Source: Thiolinea disciformis DSM 14473 (GTDB taxonomy: Bacteria > Pseudomonadota > Gammaproteobacteria > Thiotrichales > Thiotrichaceae). Taken from it: DNA of 61,299 nucleotides. Below, one piece after another: positions 18,019-25,569 of the stretch. The notes below the pieces were generated by a model. It ran no database searches, was not told the DNA's origin, and saw only the letters and a list, made by a program, of their open reading frames with translations. Every line of letters begins with the position of its first letter. Positions within the stretch are counted from its first letter, which is position 1. A program made the position numbers and the translations under genes. The stretch spans positions 1 through 61,299 of the forward strand of contig NZ_AQVE01000026.1 of NCBI RefSeq assembly GCF_000371925.1, in the 5' to 3' direction.

Positions 18019-18987
18019 ATGCGTCATTCAAGTTTATTGGCAGCATTTGCCGGTGTTGTGCTGAGTATCAGCCTCAGTGTCCATGCAGAAACTTGGAATA
18101 TGCCAACACCCTACCCCGACACGAATTTCCATACCATCAACATTAATGATTTTGCCAAAGAGATTGCGGCAAAAACTAATAATCAACTCGACATTAAAGT
18201 GCATTCCGCTGGATCACTGTTTAAACATCCCGAAATCAGTAAAGCCGTGCGTAGCGGCCAAGTACCGATTGGTGAATTTTTTATGTCGCTTGCGAATAAT
18301 GAAATGCCCGTATTTGGCTTGGATGCCTTGCCCTTTTTGGCCACCAACTATGATGAAGCGAAAAAACTCTGGGATGCGCAAAAGCCTGTCGCTGAAGCGT
18401 TATTGGATCAACAAGGCATGATGCTACTGTATTCAGTCGCTTGGCCCCCACAAGGTTTATATACCAAAAAAGAAATTAAAACCGTCGATGATTTAAAAGG
18501 CCTAAAATTCCGCTCTTATAATGCCACTTTAGAAAAGTTCGCTAGTGCTGTCGGTGCAGCACCCACTCAGGTAGAAGCCCCTGATATTGCCCAAGCTTTT
18601 AGCACTGGCCGTGTCGAGGCGATGATTACCTCACCATCTACCGGAGTAGACTCCAAAGCTTGGGATTTTTTAGATTATTACACTGATATTCAAGCATGGA
18701 TTCCAAAAAATATTGTAGTCGTCAATAAATCCGCTTTTCGTAAATTAGATAAAGCGACGCAAGAGGCCATCTTAGCCGCTGCCGCTAGCGCCGAGCAACG
18801 TGGCTGGGAATTAAGCAAAGCAGAAAACACTAAGCAAGTTCAAGTCTTAAAAGACAATGGTATTAAGGTGATAAGCCCTAGCCCCGAATTAATGAGCAGT
18901 TTAAAAGCTGTCGGTGCAACGATGCTGGAAGACTGGAAAAAAACGACCGGCACGGATGGCGAAAAAATTCTCAAGGCTTATCAATAA
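18019..18987 (+). CDS. dctP: TRAP transporter solute-binding protein (DctP family)
   Basis: A 322-residue periplasmic protein with a cleavable signal ending near VHA-ETW (residue 23). The mature part shows DctP-type features: FHTININDFAKEIAAKTNNQL, a VRSGQVPIGEF block, and FRSYNATLEKFASAVGAAPTQVEAPDIAQAFSTGRVEAM with the conserved Arg that binds a ligand carboxylate. GGAGGAG precedes the ATG at 18019. Divergence from the 5-oxoprolinase gene suggests 5-oxoproline or a related amino-acid derivative as ligand (inference). A hairpin at 19014-19033 separates it from the permease genes and probably keeps the binding protein in excess. Confidence 0.93.
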   Translation: MRHSSLLAAFAGVVLSISLSVHAETWNMPTPYPDTNFHTININDFAKEIAAKTNNQLDIKVHSAGSLFKHPEISKAVRSGQVPIGEFFMSLANNEMPVFGLDALPFLATNYDEAKKLWDAQKPVAEALLDQQGMMLLYSVAWPPQGLYTKKEIKTVDDLKGLKFRSYNATLEKFASAVGAAPTQVEAPDIAQAFSTGRVEAMITSPSTGVDSKAWDFLDYYTDIQAWIPKNIVVVNKSAFRKLDKATQEAILAAAASAEQRGWELSKAENTKQVQVLKDNGIKVISPSPELMSSLKAVGATMLEDWKKTTGTDGEKILKAYQ

Positions 18988-19013
18988 TAGAGTTGCCACT
19001 ATCATGAACTTAG

Positions 19014-19033
19014 ATTCTCTCTTTGGAGAGAAT
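19014..19033 (+). terminator. Intercistronic hairpin dctP/dctQ
   Basis: Perfect 8-bp stem ATTCTCTC (19014-19021) and GAGAGAAT (19026-19033) with loop TTTG, followed by TTTAT. It looks like a weak intrinsic terminator or 3' stabiliser placed between the binding protein and permease genes. Confidence 0.7.
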
Positions 19034-19053
19034 TTTATAGGGAGTTTAAGCCG

Positions 19054-19614
19054 ATGCGTGCATTTTTAGATCGCTTATATCGTCTTAGTGGTGGTCTAGC
19101 GGCCTTGTTTATTGTAGCAATCACGCTCTTAGTCTTTGCCCAAGTTTTATTAAATCTAGTCGACCGTCTCGCAAAACTATTCACGGGTACGGCCTTAGGC
19201 TTAACGATTCCATCTTACTCCGACTTCACTGGCTTTTTCTTAGCAGCGGCCTCTTTTTTGGCTCTCGCGTATACCCTTCAAGCAGGCGAGCACATCCGCA
19301 TTAACCTAATTACCAGCCGCTTACCTGCTCGTTTACAAACATTGTTTGAAATCAGTAGTGTGGCTATCGCCCTTGCGCTGACCCTGTATATGAGCGGTTA
19401 TATGTTTTTAATGGTCAAAGAGGCTTGGCAATACCACGATATGTCCTCTGGTGTAATCGCCATGCCTTTGTGGATTCCACAATCTAGCTTGGTCTTAGGC
19501 TTAGCCGTACTAGCTTTAGCTTTATTCGATAATCTGGTTTTACTGATCCAAGGAAAACCTGCACGTTATACACGCACTGACAATGATCCTTTAGCACAAC
19601 GGGGTGGCGAATAA
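19054..19614 (+). CDS. dctQ: TRAP transporter small permease (DctQ family)
   Basis: A 186-residue inner-membrane protein with four hydrophobic segments: residues about 15-35, 60-75, 100-125 and 145-165. It has the DctQ signature of a polar EHIRINLI stretch after the second helix. It bridges the binding protein and the large permease DctM. AGGGAG precedes the ATG at 19054. The stop overlaps the dctM start (ATAATG around 19612-19616), so the permease subunits are coupled. Confidence 0.92.
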   Translation: MRAFLDRLYRLSGGLAALFIVAITLLVFAQVLLNLVDRLAKLFTGTALGLTIPSYSDFTGFFLAAASFLALAYTLQAGEHIRINLITSRLPARLQTLFEISSVAIALALTLYMSGYMFLMVKEAWQYHDMSSGVIAMPLWIPQSSLVLGLAVLALALFDNLVLLIQGKPARYTRTDNDPLAQRGGE

Positions 19615-20909
19615 TGAATGAACTTTATTTAACGCTACTCTTATTAGTGGTTTTATTAGCTTTCTTAAGTTCAGGCTTATGGGTAGCCTTTTCACTCTTA
19701 GCTGTCGGCTGGGTCGCGATGGCCTTATTCACCGATGCGCCAGTCGGTCAAATTCTAGCCACAACTTTATGGGGGAGCAGCAACTCTTGGGCCTTAGCCT
19801 CCCTGCCCTTATTTATTTGGATGGGTGAAATCCTATTTCGCTCTAAAATGTCAGAAGATTTATTCACCGGCTTATCGCCTTGGCTCAATAAACTTCCAGG
19901 GCGCTTACTGCACGTGAATATTCTAGGTTGTGGCCTATTTGCTGCGGTATCAGGCTCTTCAGCCGCAACTGCAATGACCGTCGGCAAACTCACCATTCCT
20001 GAGCTAGCCAAACGTAATTACCCTGAACAAATGGCCATTGGCACTTTGGCAGGCTCAGCTACCCTAGGTCTATTAATTCCACCTTCGATTATTTTAATTG
20101 TGTATGGCGTGGCCACCGAACAGTCGATTGCACGCTTGTTTATTGCAGGCGTACTACCGGGAATTCTATTACTCACGCTAATGGCAGGATTCGTGATCAT
20201 TTGGTCTTTATTTCATGCCCAGCAAATACCCGCTGAAACCGAACAGTATAACTTTACTGAGAAATTGAAACGTTCGCAGCGCTTAATTCCGGTGTTTTTA
20301 TTAATTATCGGTGTAATTGGCTCAATCTATGCGGGTATAGCCTCCCCCACCGACTCAGCGGCGGTTGGCGTAGTCCTTGCTTTAGTGATTGCTTGGTCTT
20401 CGGGATCGCTCAGCAAAGAACATTTTATCGCTGGCTTAATGGGCGCTACTAAGACCTCCTGCATGATTGCGTTTATCCTTGTCGGCTCAGCCTTTCTAAC
20501 CATGTCGATGGGTTTCACTGGCATCCCCAAACTCATAGCCGAATGGATTGGCACCTTGCAGCTTTCCACTTATACCCTGCTCACAGCACTCGCTTTATTT
20601 TTCATTATCCTAGGTTGCTTTCTAGATGGCATTTCGGTGGTAGTACTCACCACCTCGGTCCTCATGCCTGTTGTCACGCAAGCAGGCATCGATATACTGT
20701 GGTTTGGGATATTTCTCGTAATCTTAGTCGAAATGGCACAGATCACCCCACCGGTCGGCTTTAATCTATTTGTACTACAAGCCCTGACTGGACGTAATAT
20801 CTGGATCATCACCAAAGCAGCCTTACCCTTCTTTATGGTGATGCTCTTAGCCTTGCTACTGATCGTTATTTTCCCCAGTATTGTGACTTTCTTACCTAAT
20901 CAAATGTAG
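19614..20909 (+). CDS. dctM: TRAP transporter large permease (DctM family)
   Basis: A 431-residue inner-membrane protein with about a dozen hydrophobic segments and family blocks SLPLFIWMGEILFRS, GCGLFAAVSGSSAATAMTVG, GSATLGLLIPPSIILIVYG and TPPVGFNLFVLQALTG. It is the sodium-coupled translocation subunit that works with DctP and DctQ. Length and repeats are normal. It is followed 12 bases later by the winged-helix regulator on the same strand, so the operon is dctP-dctQ-dctM-regulator. Confidence 0.95.
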   Translation: MNELYLTLLLLVVLLAFLSSGLWVAFSLLAVGWVAMALFTDAPVGQILATTLWGSSNSWALASLPLFIWMGEILFRSKMSEDLFTGLSPWLNKLPGRLLHVNILGCGLFAAVSGSSAATAMTVGKLTIPELAKRNYPEQMAIGTLAGSATLGLLIPPSIILIVYGVATEQSIARLFIAGVLPGILLLTLMAGFVIIWSLFHAQQIPAETEQYNFTEKLKRSQRLIPVFLLIIGVIGSIYAGIASPTDSAAVGVVLALVIAWSSGSLSKEHFIAGLMGATKTSCMIAFILVGSAFLTMSMGFTGIPKLIAEWIGTLQLSTYTLLTALALFFIILGCFLDGISVVVLTTSVLMPVVTQAGIDILWFGIFLVILVEMAQITPPVGFNLFVLQALTGRNIWIITKAALPFFMVMLLALLLIVIFPSIVTFLPNQM

Positions 20910-20921
20910 CTCAACTCAACT

Positions 20922-21464
20922 ATGGCAAAAAAAACCATCTCCCATCAGGCGGCTAGCTTACCGCAATTACCCATTGTCTCCTCCGCTCACTTGGCACAAG
21001 AAAAATGCTGGCAACTCAGTGAAATGGAATACGCTATGACTATGGTTTACAACGCTTTCAGCCGTTGGATGGTGCATTGTATCGCCTCGCTGGGCTACAA
21101 AGATTTTAATCCACTAGATGTACTGGTACTCCACAATGTCAATCATCGTACCCGTGAAAAACGCCTAGCTGATATCGTCTTCACCCTTAATATTGACGAT
21201 AACCACACGGTGAATTATTCCTTAAAGAAACTCATGAAAAATGAGCTGGTAGAAAGCCGCAAAGTGGGCAAAGAAATGTTTTATCAGACCACCCCAAAAG
21301 GTCAGGACGTTTGTGAAAAATACCGCGAAGTGCGCAACGCCTGTTTAATTGATGCAGCTGGAGCGACAGATCAGAACTTTAATGAAATTAGTCACTGTGC
21401 TTTAATTTTGAGAAGTTTATCCGGTCTTTATGACCAAGCCTCCAGAGCAGCGTCGTCACTCTAA
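20922..21464 (+). CDS. MarR-like winged-helix regulator of the TRAP/5-oxoprolinase locus
   Basis: A 180-residue protein with a MarR-type winged-helix core: FSRWMVHCIASLGYKDFNPLDVLVLHNV, the recognition region FTLNIDDNHTVNYSLKKL, then the wing LVESRKVGKEMFYQTTPKG. Residues before 35 and after 145 are extensions. It ends the dctPQM operon. Known MarR-type repressors bind palindromes in divergent promoters and release them when they bind a small acid. Here the 21-bp palindrome at 17936-17956 is the likely target (inference). Its 3' end faces the HhH gene with a hairpin at 21479-21508 between them. Confidence 0.85.
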   Translation: MAKKTISHQAASLPQLPIVSSAHLAQEKCWQLSEMEYAMTMVYNAFSRWMVHCIASLGYKDFNPLDVLVLHNVNHRTREKRLADIVFTLNIDDNHTVNYSLKKLMKNELVESRKVGKEMFYQTTPKGQDVCEKYREVRNACLIDAAGATDQNFNEISHCALILRSLSGLYDQASRAASSL

Positions 21465-21478
21465 AGGCTATTTACCCG

Positions 21479-21508
21479 CTAGCCTCAGCCATTACGTCCT
21501 GAGGCTAG
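21479..21508. terminator. Hairpin at convergent gene ends
   Basis: Perfect 10-bp stem CTAGCCTCAG (21479-21488) and CTGAGGCTAG (21499-21508), loop of ten. It covers the end of the minus-strand HhH gene and lies 15 bases after the regulator gene. There is no T run on either side, so Rho-independent action is uncertain; it may protect mRNA 3' ends. Confidence 0.5.
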
Positions 21509-22267
21509 AAAGTCTTGATATTCTTTTAAACGCTCCCAATTACCTTTTGCTGCTAATTCAGCTTGATAAGGCCATGATTTAGGATCATACATTTTAAATT
21601 TTGAACCGGCCTTTTCTAAAATCTCTTTTAAAGCATCCCGATCCATGGTCGCAAGCTTCGCATAACTTTTAATGCCAGCTGCATTTAATAAAGATTCTAC
21701 CGTTGCACCAATCCCTTCAAGTTTTTTTAGGTCATCAACACGATGCTCATCATCCCAATCTAAATCATCTGAAGTCAAAAAGGGTTTGCTTGTTTCAACG
21801 CTTAAAGGGGCAGGCTTGGCTAAATTCGCGGCTACCGATGGCATAATGGCTGGCGCTGGCATAGGGGGTGGCGGTGGTGCAAAACTTTTAGCTGGCGAGG
21901 GAATCCTAGTCGTGGCATCCATACTCACGACAGGCCGATCATCCACCCCTAATTCAGCAAGACGTGCCTCAAATGAACTGCGGGCGGGTGCCGGTGTAAC
22001 AGCAGGTTGTTCGGCTTCAATACGACGACGAATAATAGTACTTGGATCAGGCTGATCCGCCCCTTTTAAAAGAGGCTGGCGCTGCGGAAAATCTAAAGGA
22101 CGAAAACTCGGCTCTAAATCCTCATAAACTAATTTTTCTTCATAACGGCAACATAAACCTATTTTCTTTGATAGAAAACAAGCTAATGCTCCCAACAGAA
22201 ATGCGCCGAGCATTAATAAAAAAATCTGCAAACTAGCTGTGCCAAATGTGTACGCTTCCTCCACCAT
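21485..22267 (-). CDS. Membrane-anchored helix-hairpin-helix protein
   Basis: About 260 residues. An N-terminal transmembrane segment (ASLQIFLLMLGAFLLGALACF) is followed by a basic stop-transfer region and a long Pro/Ala-rich linker with a PPPPP run. The C-terminal domain of about 85 residues contains DDLKKLEGIGATVESLLNAAGI, a helix-hairpin-helix motif, and ends in KSWPYQAELAAKGNWERLKEYQDFL, a pattern common in small HhH proteins of unknown role. Topology suggests the HhH faces the cytoplasm. The start is unsure: ATG at 22267 sits only three bases after AAGGAG, and a GTG at 22264 is better spaced. It follows the 49-residue gene, probably in one operon with the OmpA-type gene. Confidence 0.78.
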   Translation of the reverse strand: MVEEAYTFGTASLQIFLLMLGAFLLGALACFLSKKIGLCCRYEEKLVYEDLEPSFRPLDFPQRQPLLKGADQPDPSTIIRRRIEAEQPAVTPAPARSSFEARLAELGVDDRPVVSMDATTRIPSPAKSFAPPPPPMPAPAIMPSVAANLAKPAPLSVETSKPFLTSDDLDWDDEHRVDDLKKLEGIGATVESLLNAAGIKSYAKLATMDRDALKEILEKAGSKFKMYDPKSWPYQAELAAKGNWERLKEYQDFLASGRNG

Positions 22268-22276
22268 CAACTCCTT

Positions 22277-22426
22277 TTAATTGTTGGATTCAGTGTCATG
22301 GTCTTTATGAGGTTTAATCTGCACGTAGCAAAATAAAAAACCTAATAGAAAAGCACCCAATAAAATAATCGCCACTTCCCAAGTCGCGCTACTCATATCA
22401 TAACGAGTTGTGATATTTTCAAACAC
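22277..22426 (-). CDS. 49-residue single-span membrane protein
   Basis: A small gene starting with GTG at 22426, preceded by AAAGGAG (22434-22440 on the minus strand) with normal spacing. It encodes a polar N-terminus, a hydrophobic helix WEVAIILLGAFLLGFLFCYV, and a charged His/Asp/Glu tail. The helix shares the LLGAFLLG wording with the transmembrane segment of the HhH protein that follows ten bases later, so the two may be related or may pack together. Its stop is directly followed by the AAGGAG of that gene. Lying between OmpA-type and HhH genes, it is likely part of the same operon. No known family recognised. Confidence 0.75.
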   Translation of the reverse strand: MFENITTRYDMSSATWEVAIILLGAFLLGFLFCYVQIKPHKDHDTESNN

Positions 22427-22441
22427 TTTATAGCTCCTTTT

Positions 22442-23719
22442 TTATTTGCGATTGGGGGTCAATTCAACGCGACGATTCTTTTTGCGCCCCTCTTCTTCTT
22501 TATTGCTGGCAATAGCTTGAGACTCCCCTTTCGAATCCACTTTGATTTGATCGGCGGGAGCACCTTGTCTTACTAATAGTTTTTTTACCGCTTCAGCGCG
22601 TTTTAAGCCTACTTTTTCATTATAATCCGCATCGCCTACATTATCCGTATGTCCTGTTAACGTAATACTTGCTTTGGGATTCTCTTTCAAATAAGTCACA
22701 ACACTTTCAACATAATCCTTCGATTCGTCGGCTAACTCAGGTCTAGAAGAACGGAACGGGAAATATAAGCGCGCAGCTTTAATGGATTTAACTTTCTTTT
22801 TATCTTTACTATTTTTATCCTTATCTTTTTCATCATCCTTACCAATCGTTTCAACGGTTAACTTATCACCATTGTCTTTGTCGGTCTTATCATTCTTGGC
22901 ATCACTAGCTGACTTTTCGGATTTTTCATTCTTATCTTGTTTATCTTTAGCCTTTTCACGCTTAAGTTTATCCTCAGTCGGCTCCTCGCTAGCGGCCTCC
23001 TGCTGTTTGGCATCCGCTTTTTTGCTTGAGGGCGTGGCGATTGGTTCTGAAGCGCTGGGCGCTGCCTTAGTCTTATCTTGGTTCTGAGCCAGAACGATAG
23101 CATCAGGCTCGGGTGGAATAGGATCACCCACGGCCAACGTCGGCTCAGGCTTCACCTCGGCTGTTGTTGAGACAGGCTCTGTCTTATCAGCAGTGCTATG
23201 ACTCGTGGCAGCGACTAAGGCTTGACCATTTTCGGCCAATTTTTTTTCAGCCAATTGCTCAGCCGCTTGATTGGCAGCGGCTAAATCATTTTCTTCAGTA
23301 CTGCTGGTTTCAGAAACGACCTCTTCCCCTTGAGAATCCAAGGCATTTGGCTCGGCCAGCACGGGCGCTTGAGCATCTGTTTGCTTATTACTAGACGAAC
23401 CCGTGCTAAGTTTAGGTTTTAGTTTAGGGAGTACTGAGGCAGAGGTGTCCGTGCTAACAGGCGCGGTTAAACTGGCCTGCTCATCTAATGGCTTATTAGA
23501 GTCATTGCTTGTTACTGTCTCAGCATCAGTTGTTGCGGGAGACTTTGCATCCCCTATTGCTTCGGTTGCAGCATGAGCCTTACTCAGCTCAGTCGTTTCG
23601 CTGGTGTGCGCATTCGCTGGCTCACCGCAAAATCCCTTAATTTGACACGCATACCACCACCAACCGGATGCACCCCAAACACCTGCTAGTGCTAACACAG
23701 CAAGGCTTTTCAATTTCAT
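22442..23719 (-). CDS. OmpA-domain peptidoglycan-binding protein with charged linker
   Basis: A 425-residue envelope protein. An N-terminal hydrophobic anchor with GWWWYACQIKGFCG is followed by a long low-complexity region rich in Ala, Glu, Ser and Thr, then a block of alternating Lys, Asp and Glu (roughly residues 245-305). The C-terminal OmpA-like domain has LYFPFRSSRPELADES, the peptidoglycan-contact block TLTGHTDNVGDADYN and KGESQAIASNKEEEGRKKNRRVEL. The anchor is probably retained in the inner membrane, with the OmpA domain gripping the wall across the periplasm. It is followed by the small membrane gene and the HhH gene, suggesting an envelope-spanning complex (inference). Confidence 0.9.
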   Translation of the reverse strand: MKLKSLAVLALAGVWGASGWWWYACQIKGFCGEPANAHTSETTELSKAHAATEAIGDAKSPATTDAETVTSNDSNKPLDEQASLTAPVSTDTSASVLPKLKPKLSTGSSSNKQTDAQAPVLAEPNALDSQGEEVVSETSSTEENDLAAANQAAEQLAEKKLAENGQALVAATSHSTADKTEPVSTTAEVKPEPTLAVGDPIPPEPDAIVLAQNQDKTKAAPSASEPIATPSSKKADAKQQEAASEEPTEDKLKREKAKDKQDKNEKSEKSASDAKNDKTDKDNGDKLTVETIGKDDEKDKDKNSKDKKKVKSIKAARLYFPFRSSRPELADESKDYVESVVTYLKENPKASITLTGHTDNVGDADYNEKVGLKRAEAVKKLLVRQGAPADQIKVDSKGESQAIASNKEEEGRKKNRRVELTPNRK

Positions 23720-23756
23720 GACTCACTAACTCCTTTTAAACTGCCCTAGGCTTTCC

Positions 23757-24182
23757 TTAACATTGCTCCCATGGCAGTCCATGAAAACGCCAACCACCTA
23801 GTGTACCACGATGGTGATTTTCGTCGCGTTCGCCCTCAAACCCTTCATCGACATGCAGCACATGTTGAAAACCTTCTGCCAATAATACAGCGGCAGCATC
23901 GCGGGTACGCTTGCCACTACGGCAGCATAATACCACTTTTGCTTCAGTTTTGGCGTCTAAACCTTTGCAACGCATTTCCACCATACGCAAGACTTCAGTG
24001 GCAAAGGCAGGATTCACATCCCAATCAGGCTCATCAATCCATGCAACATGTACAGAATTTAGGGGATGTCCCACAAATAGATATTCCATAGATGAGCGAA
24101 TATCAATCAGGATACTAGAATTTGGGTTGCCTTGTAAAAAGTTATAAGCATCAATGGGCGACAAATCAATTAAATCAGCCAT
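23757..24182 (-). CDS. Single-domain rhodanese-like protein
   Basis: A 141-residue protein with one rhodanese domain: ILIDIRSSMEYLFVGHP, then VVLCCRSGKRTRDAAAVLLAEG with the catalytic-loop Cys, and a C-terminal LGGWRFHGLPWEQC with an extra Cys. It probably carries or transfers persulfide sulfur in the cytoplasm; the acceptor is unknown. It lies 38 bases after the second SdhE-type gene on the same strand and may be the last gene of the sdh transcript. Confidence 0.9.
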   Translation of the reverse strand: MADLIDLSPIDAYNFLQGNPNSSILIDIRSSMEYLFVGHPLNSVHVAWIDEPDWDVNPAFATEVLRMVEMRCKGLDAKTEAKVVLCCRSGKRTRDAAAVLLAEGFQHVLHVDEGFEGERDENHHRGTLGGWRFHGLPWEQC

Positions 24183-24220
24183 TTTTTAAGCACTCCTCAA
24201 CAAAAATTGCTCGCTAGTAT

Positions 24221-24475
24221 TCAAGGAAAACGCATGAGAGACAATATCTCTCGTATCCCCTGATCATGAGGCTGCTTAATGCCTTGTAGCCAGTCCAAAA
24301 TATCTTGATCGGCCGCACTTAGCAAGCGCTCAAAGGCAAATTGTTGAGCCATAGGAATCGTATCGTAATGCTCTACGAGAAACTGATTCAAGGGACTATT
24401 TAAAGCCTGAATCGTGCGCTGACAGGCCCAGCGCACACGTACCAATCGCTCGGCACGCAACTCATCACTATCCAT
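24221..24475 (-). CDS. Divergent SdhE-like protein lacking the RGxxE motif
   Basis: An 84-residue protein with the SdhE/YgfY fold pattern: RVRWACQR at the first helix, FERLLSAADQDILDWLQGIKQP and a final REILSLM helix. SdhE proteins help attach FAD covalently to succinate dehydrogenase SdhA, and the RGxxE motif is needed. Here that site reads R20-T-I-Q-A24, losing both Gly and Glu, while the canonical copy next door has RGMKE. The gene starts 18 bases after the canonical sdhE stop. It may be a decayed paralogue, a regulator of SdhE, or a factor for another flavoprotein. Confidence 0.78.
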   Translation of the reverse strand: MDSDELRAERLVRVRWACQRTIQALNSPLNQFLVEHYDTIPMAQQFAFERLLSAADQDILDWLQGIKQPHDQGIREILSLMRFP

Positions 24476-24493
24476 GTAACTCGACTGGTTAAA

Positions 24494-24727
24494 TTAATGA
24501 ACTGCTCTGATTTTCTCAACCAAAGCGAGATAAGGTTCAGGTGTAGGATCTAGACCAAATAAAATGCCAAAGAGTACAGGATCTTGTAATTCCAATAAGG
24601 CATCAAACTGCTGGCGCTCATGCTCATTTGCCACTGGGAAATGGCGTTGTAAATAACGTTCTAAGACAACGTCTAATTCTTTCATGCCACGCCGACAACG
24701 TAGCTTGTATCGAGATAACTCGCTCAT
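24494..24727 (-). CDS. sdhE: Succinate dehydrogenase FAD-assembly factor SdhE
   Basis: A 77-residue protein counted from the ATG at 24727 (MSELSRYK), with GGGAG upstream on the minus strand; an earlier in-frame start at 24763 would run into the terminator hairpin and is less likely. The RGMKE motif (residues 13-17) and the DALLELQDPVLFGILFG block identify SdhE, the small cytoplasmic helper that promotes covalent flavinylation of SdhA. It lies 51 bases after sdhB, separated by a strong hairpin, and is followed by a second, divergent copy. Confidence 0.93.
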   Translation of the reverse strand: MSELSRYKLRCRRGMKELDVVLERYLQRHFPVANEHERQQFDALLELQDPVLFGILFGLDPTPEPYLALVEKIRAVH

Positions 24728-24746
24728 TGGGGTACTCCCAAGGAAA

Positions 24747-24770
24747 ACCCGCCTCGTAGGCAAGGCGGGT
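24747..24770 (-). terminator. Terminator-like hairpin between sdhB and sdhE
   Basis: Perfect 8-bp GC-rich stem ACCCGCCT/AGGCGGGT (24747-24754 and 24763-24770) with an 8-base loop, followed on the minus strand by TTTTCCTT. It lies right after the sdhB stop and ahead of the sdhE start, so it probably reduces rather than abolishes readthrough to sdhE. Confidence 0.78.
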
Positions 24771-24778
24771 AGAGTAAA

Positions 24779-25558
24779 CTAGAGACGATCTACCATTAGG
24801 CGTTTGAGCTGACCAATCGCCTTAGCAGGATTTAAACCCTTGGGGCAAGTATTAGTACAGTTCATAATGGTATGGCAGCGATACAACTTAAATGGATCTT
24901 GTAAATTATCCAAACGCTCACCTGTGGCTTCGTCACGGCTATCAATGACCCAACGGAAAGCTTGGAGCAAAACGGCAGGACCTAAATAGCGATCACCATT
25001 CCACCAATAACTCGGGCAAGACGTTGAACAGCTTGCACATAGAATACACTCATACAAGCCATCCAGCTTTTTACGATCCTCTGGTGATTGTAAGCGCTCA
25101 CGGTCTTGGGGTGCCGGTGTAGTGGTCTGCATCCACGGTTTAATGGAAGCATATTGGGCATAAAAGTGTGTTAAATCAGGAATTAAATCCTTAACCACTT
25201 CCATATGCGGCAAGGGGCTAATGGTAATATCGCCCGGAATATCCTCAATCGCCTTGATACAAGCCAGTGTATTCGTGCCGCCAATATTCATGGCGCAAGA
25301 ACCACAAATACCTTCACGACACGAACGGCGGAAGGTCAAAGTCGTATCAATTTCATTTTTGATCTTCAACAAAGCATCCAAAACCATTGGCGCACATTTG
25401 TCTAAATCAATTTCATAAGTATCCCAACGTGGATTCTCACCCGTATCAGGATCATAGCGATAGATTTTGAATTTCTTAATCCGTGTAGCACCAGCGGGCG
25501 CAGGCCAAGTTTTGCCTTCCTTAATAACCGAGTTAGCTGGTAATTTAAATTCAGCCAT
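24779..25558 (-). CDS. sdhB: Succinate dehydrogenase iron-sulfur subunit
   Basis: A 259-residue electron-transfer subunit. The 2Fe-2S block [15 protein letters not shown]...TLAC and the two C-terminal clusters in [16 protein letters not shown] and [17 protein letters not shown] are complete. It passes electrons from SdhA to quinone at the SdhCD membrane anchor. The N-terminus is about 20 residues longer than the E. coli protein. It follows sdhA by 11 bases. Confidence 0.97.
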   Translation of the reverse strand: MAEFKLPANSVIKEGKTWPAPAGATRIKKFKIYRYDPDTGENPRWDTYEIDLDKCAPMVLDALLKIKNEIDTTLTFRRSCREGICGSCAMNIGGTNTLACIKAIEDIPGDITISPLPHMEVVKDLIPDLTHFYAQYASIKPWMQTTTPAPQDRERLQSPEDRKKLDGLYECILCASCSTSCPSYWWNGDRYLGPAVLLQAFRWVIDSRDEATGERLDNLQDPFKLYRCHTIMNCTNTCPKGLNPAKAIGQLKRLMVDRL

Positions 25559-25569
25559 TGTCCTACCCC

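Noticed and set aside
22782-23127. Long frames antisense to the OmpA-type gene
   Set aside because: They mirror the low-complexity Lys/Asp/Glu and Ser-rich coding region and carry no domain.
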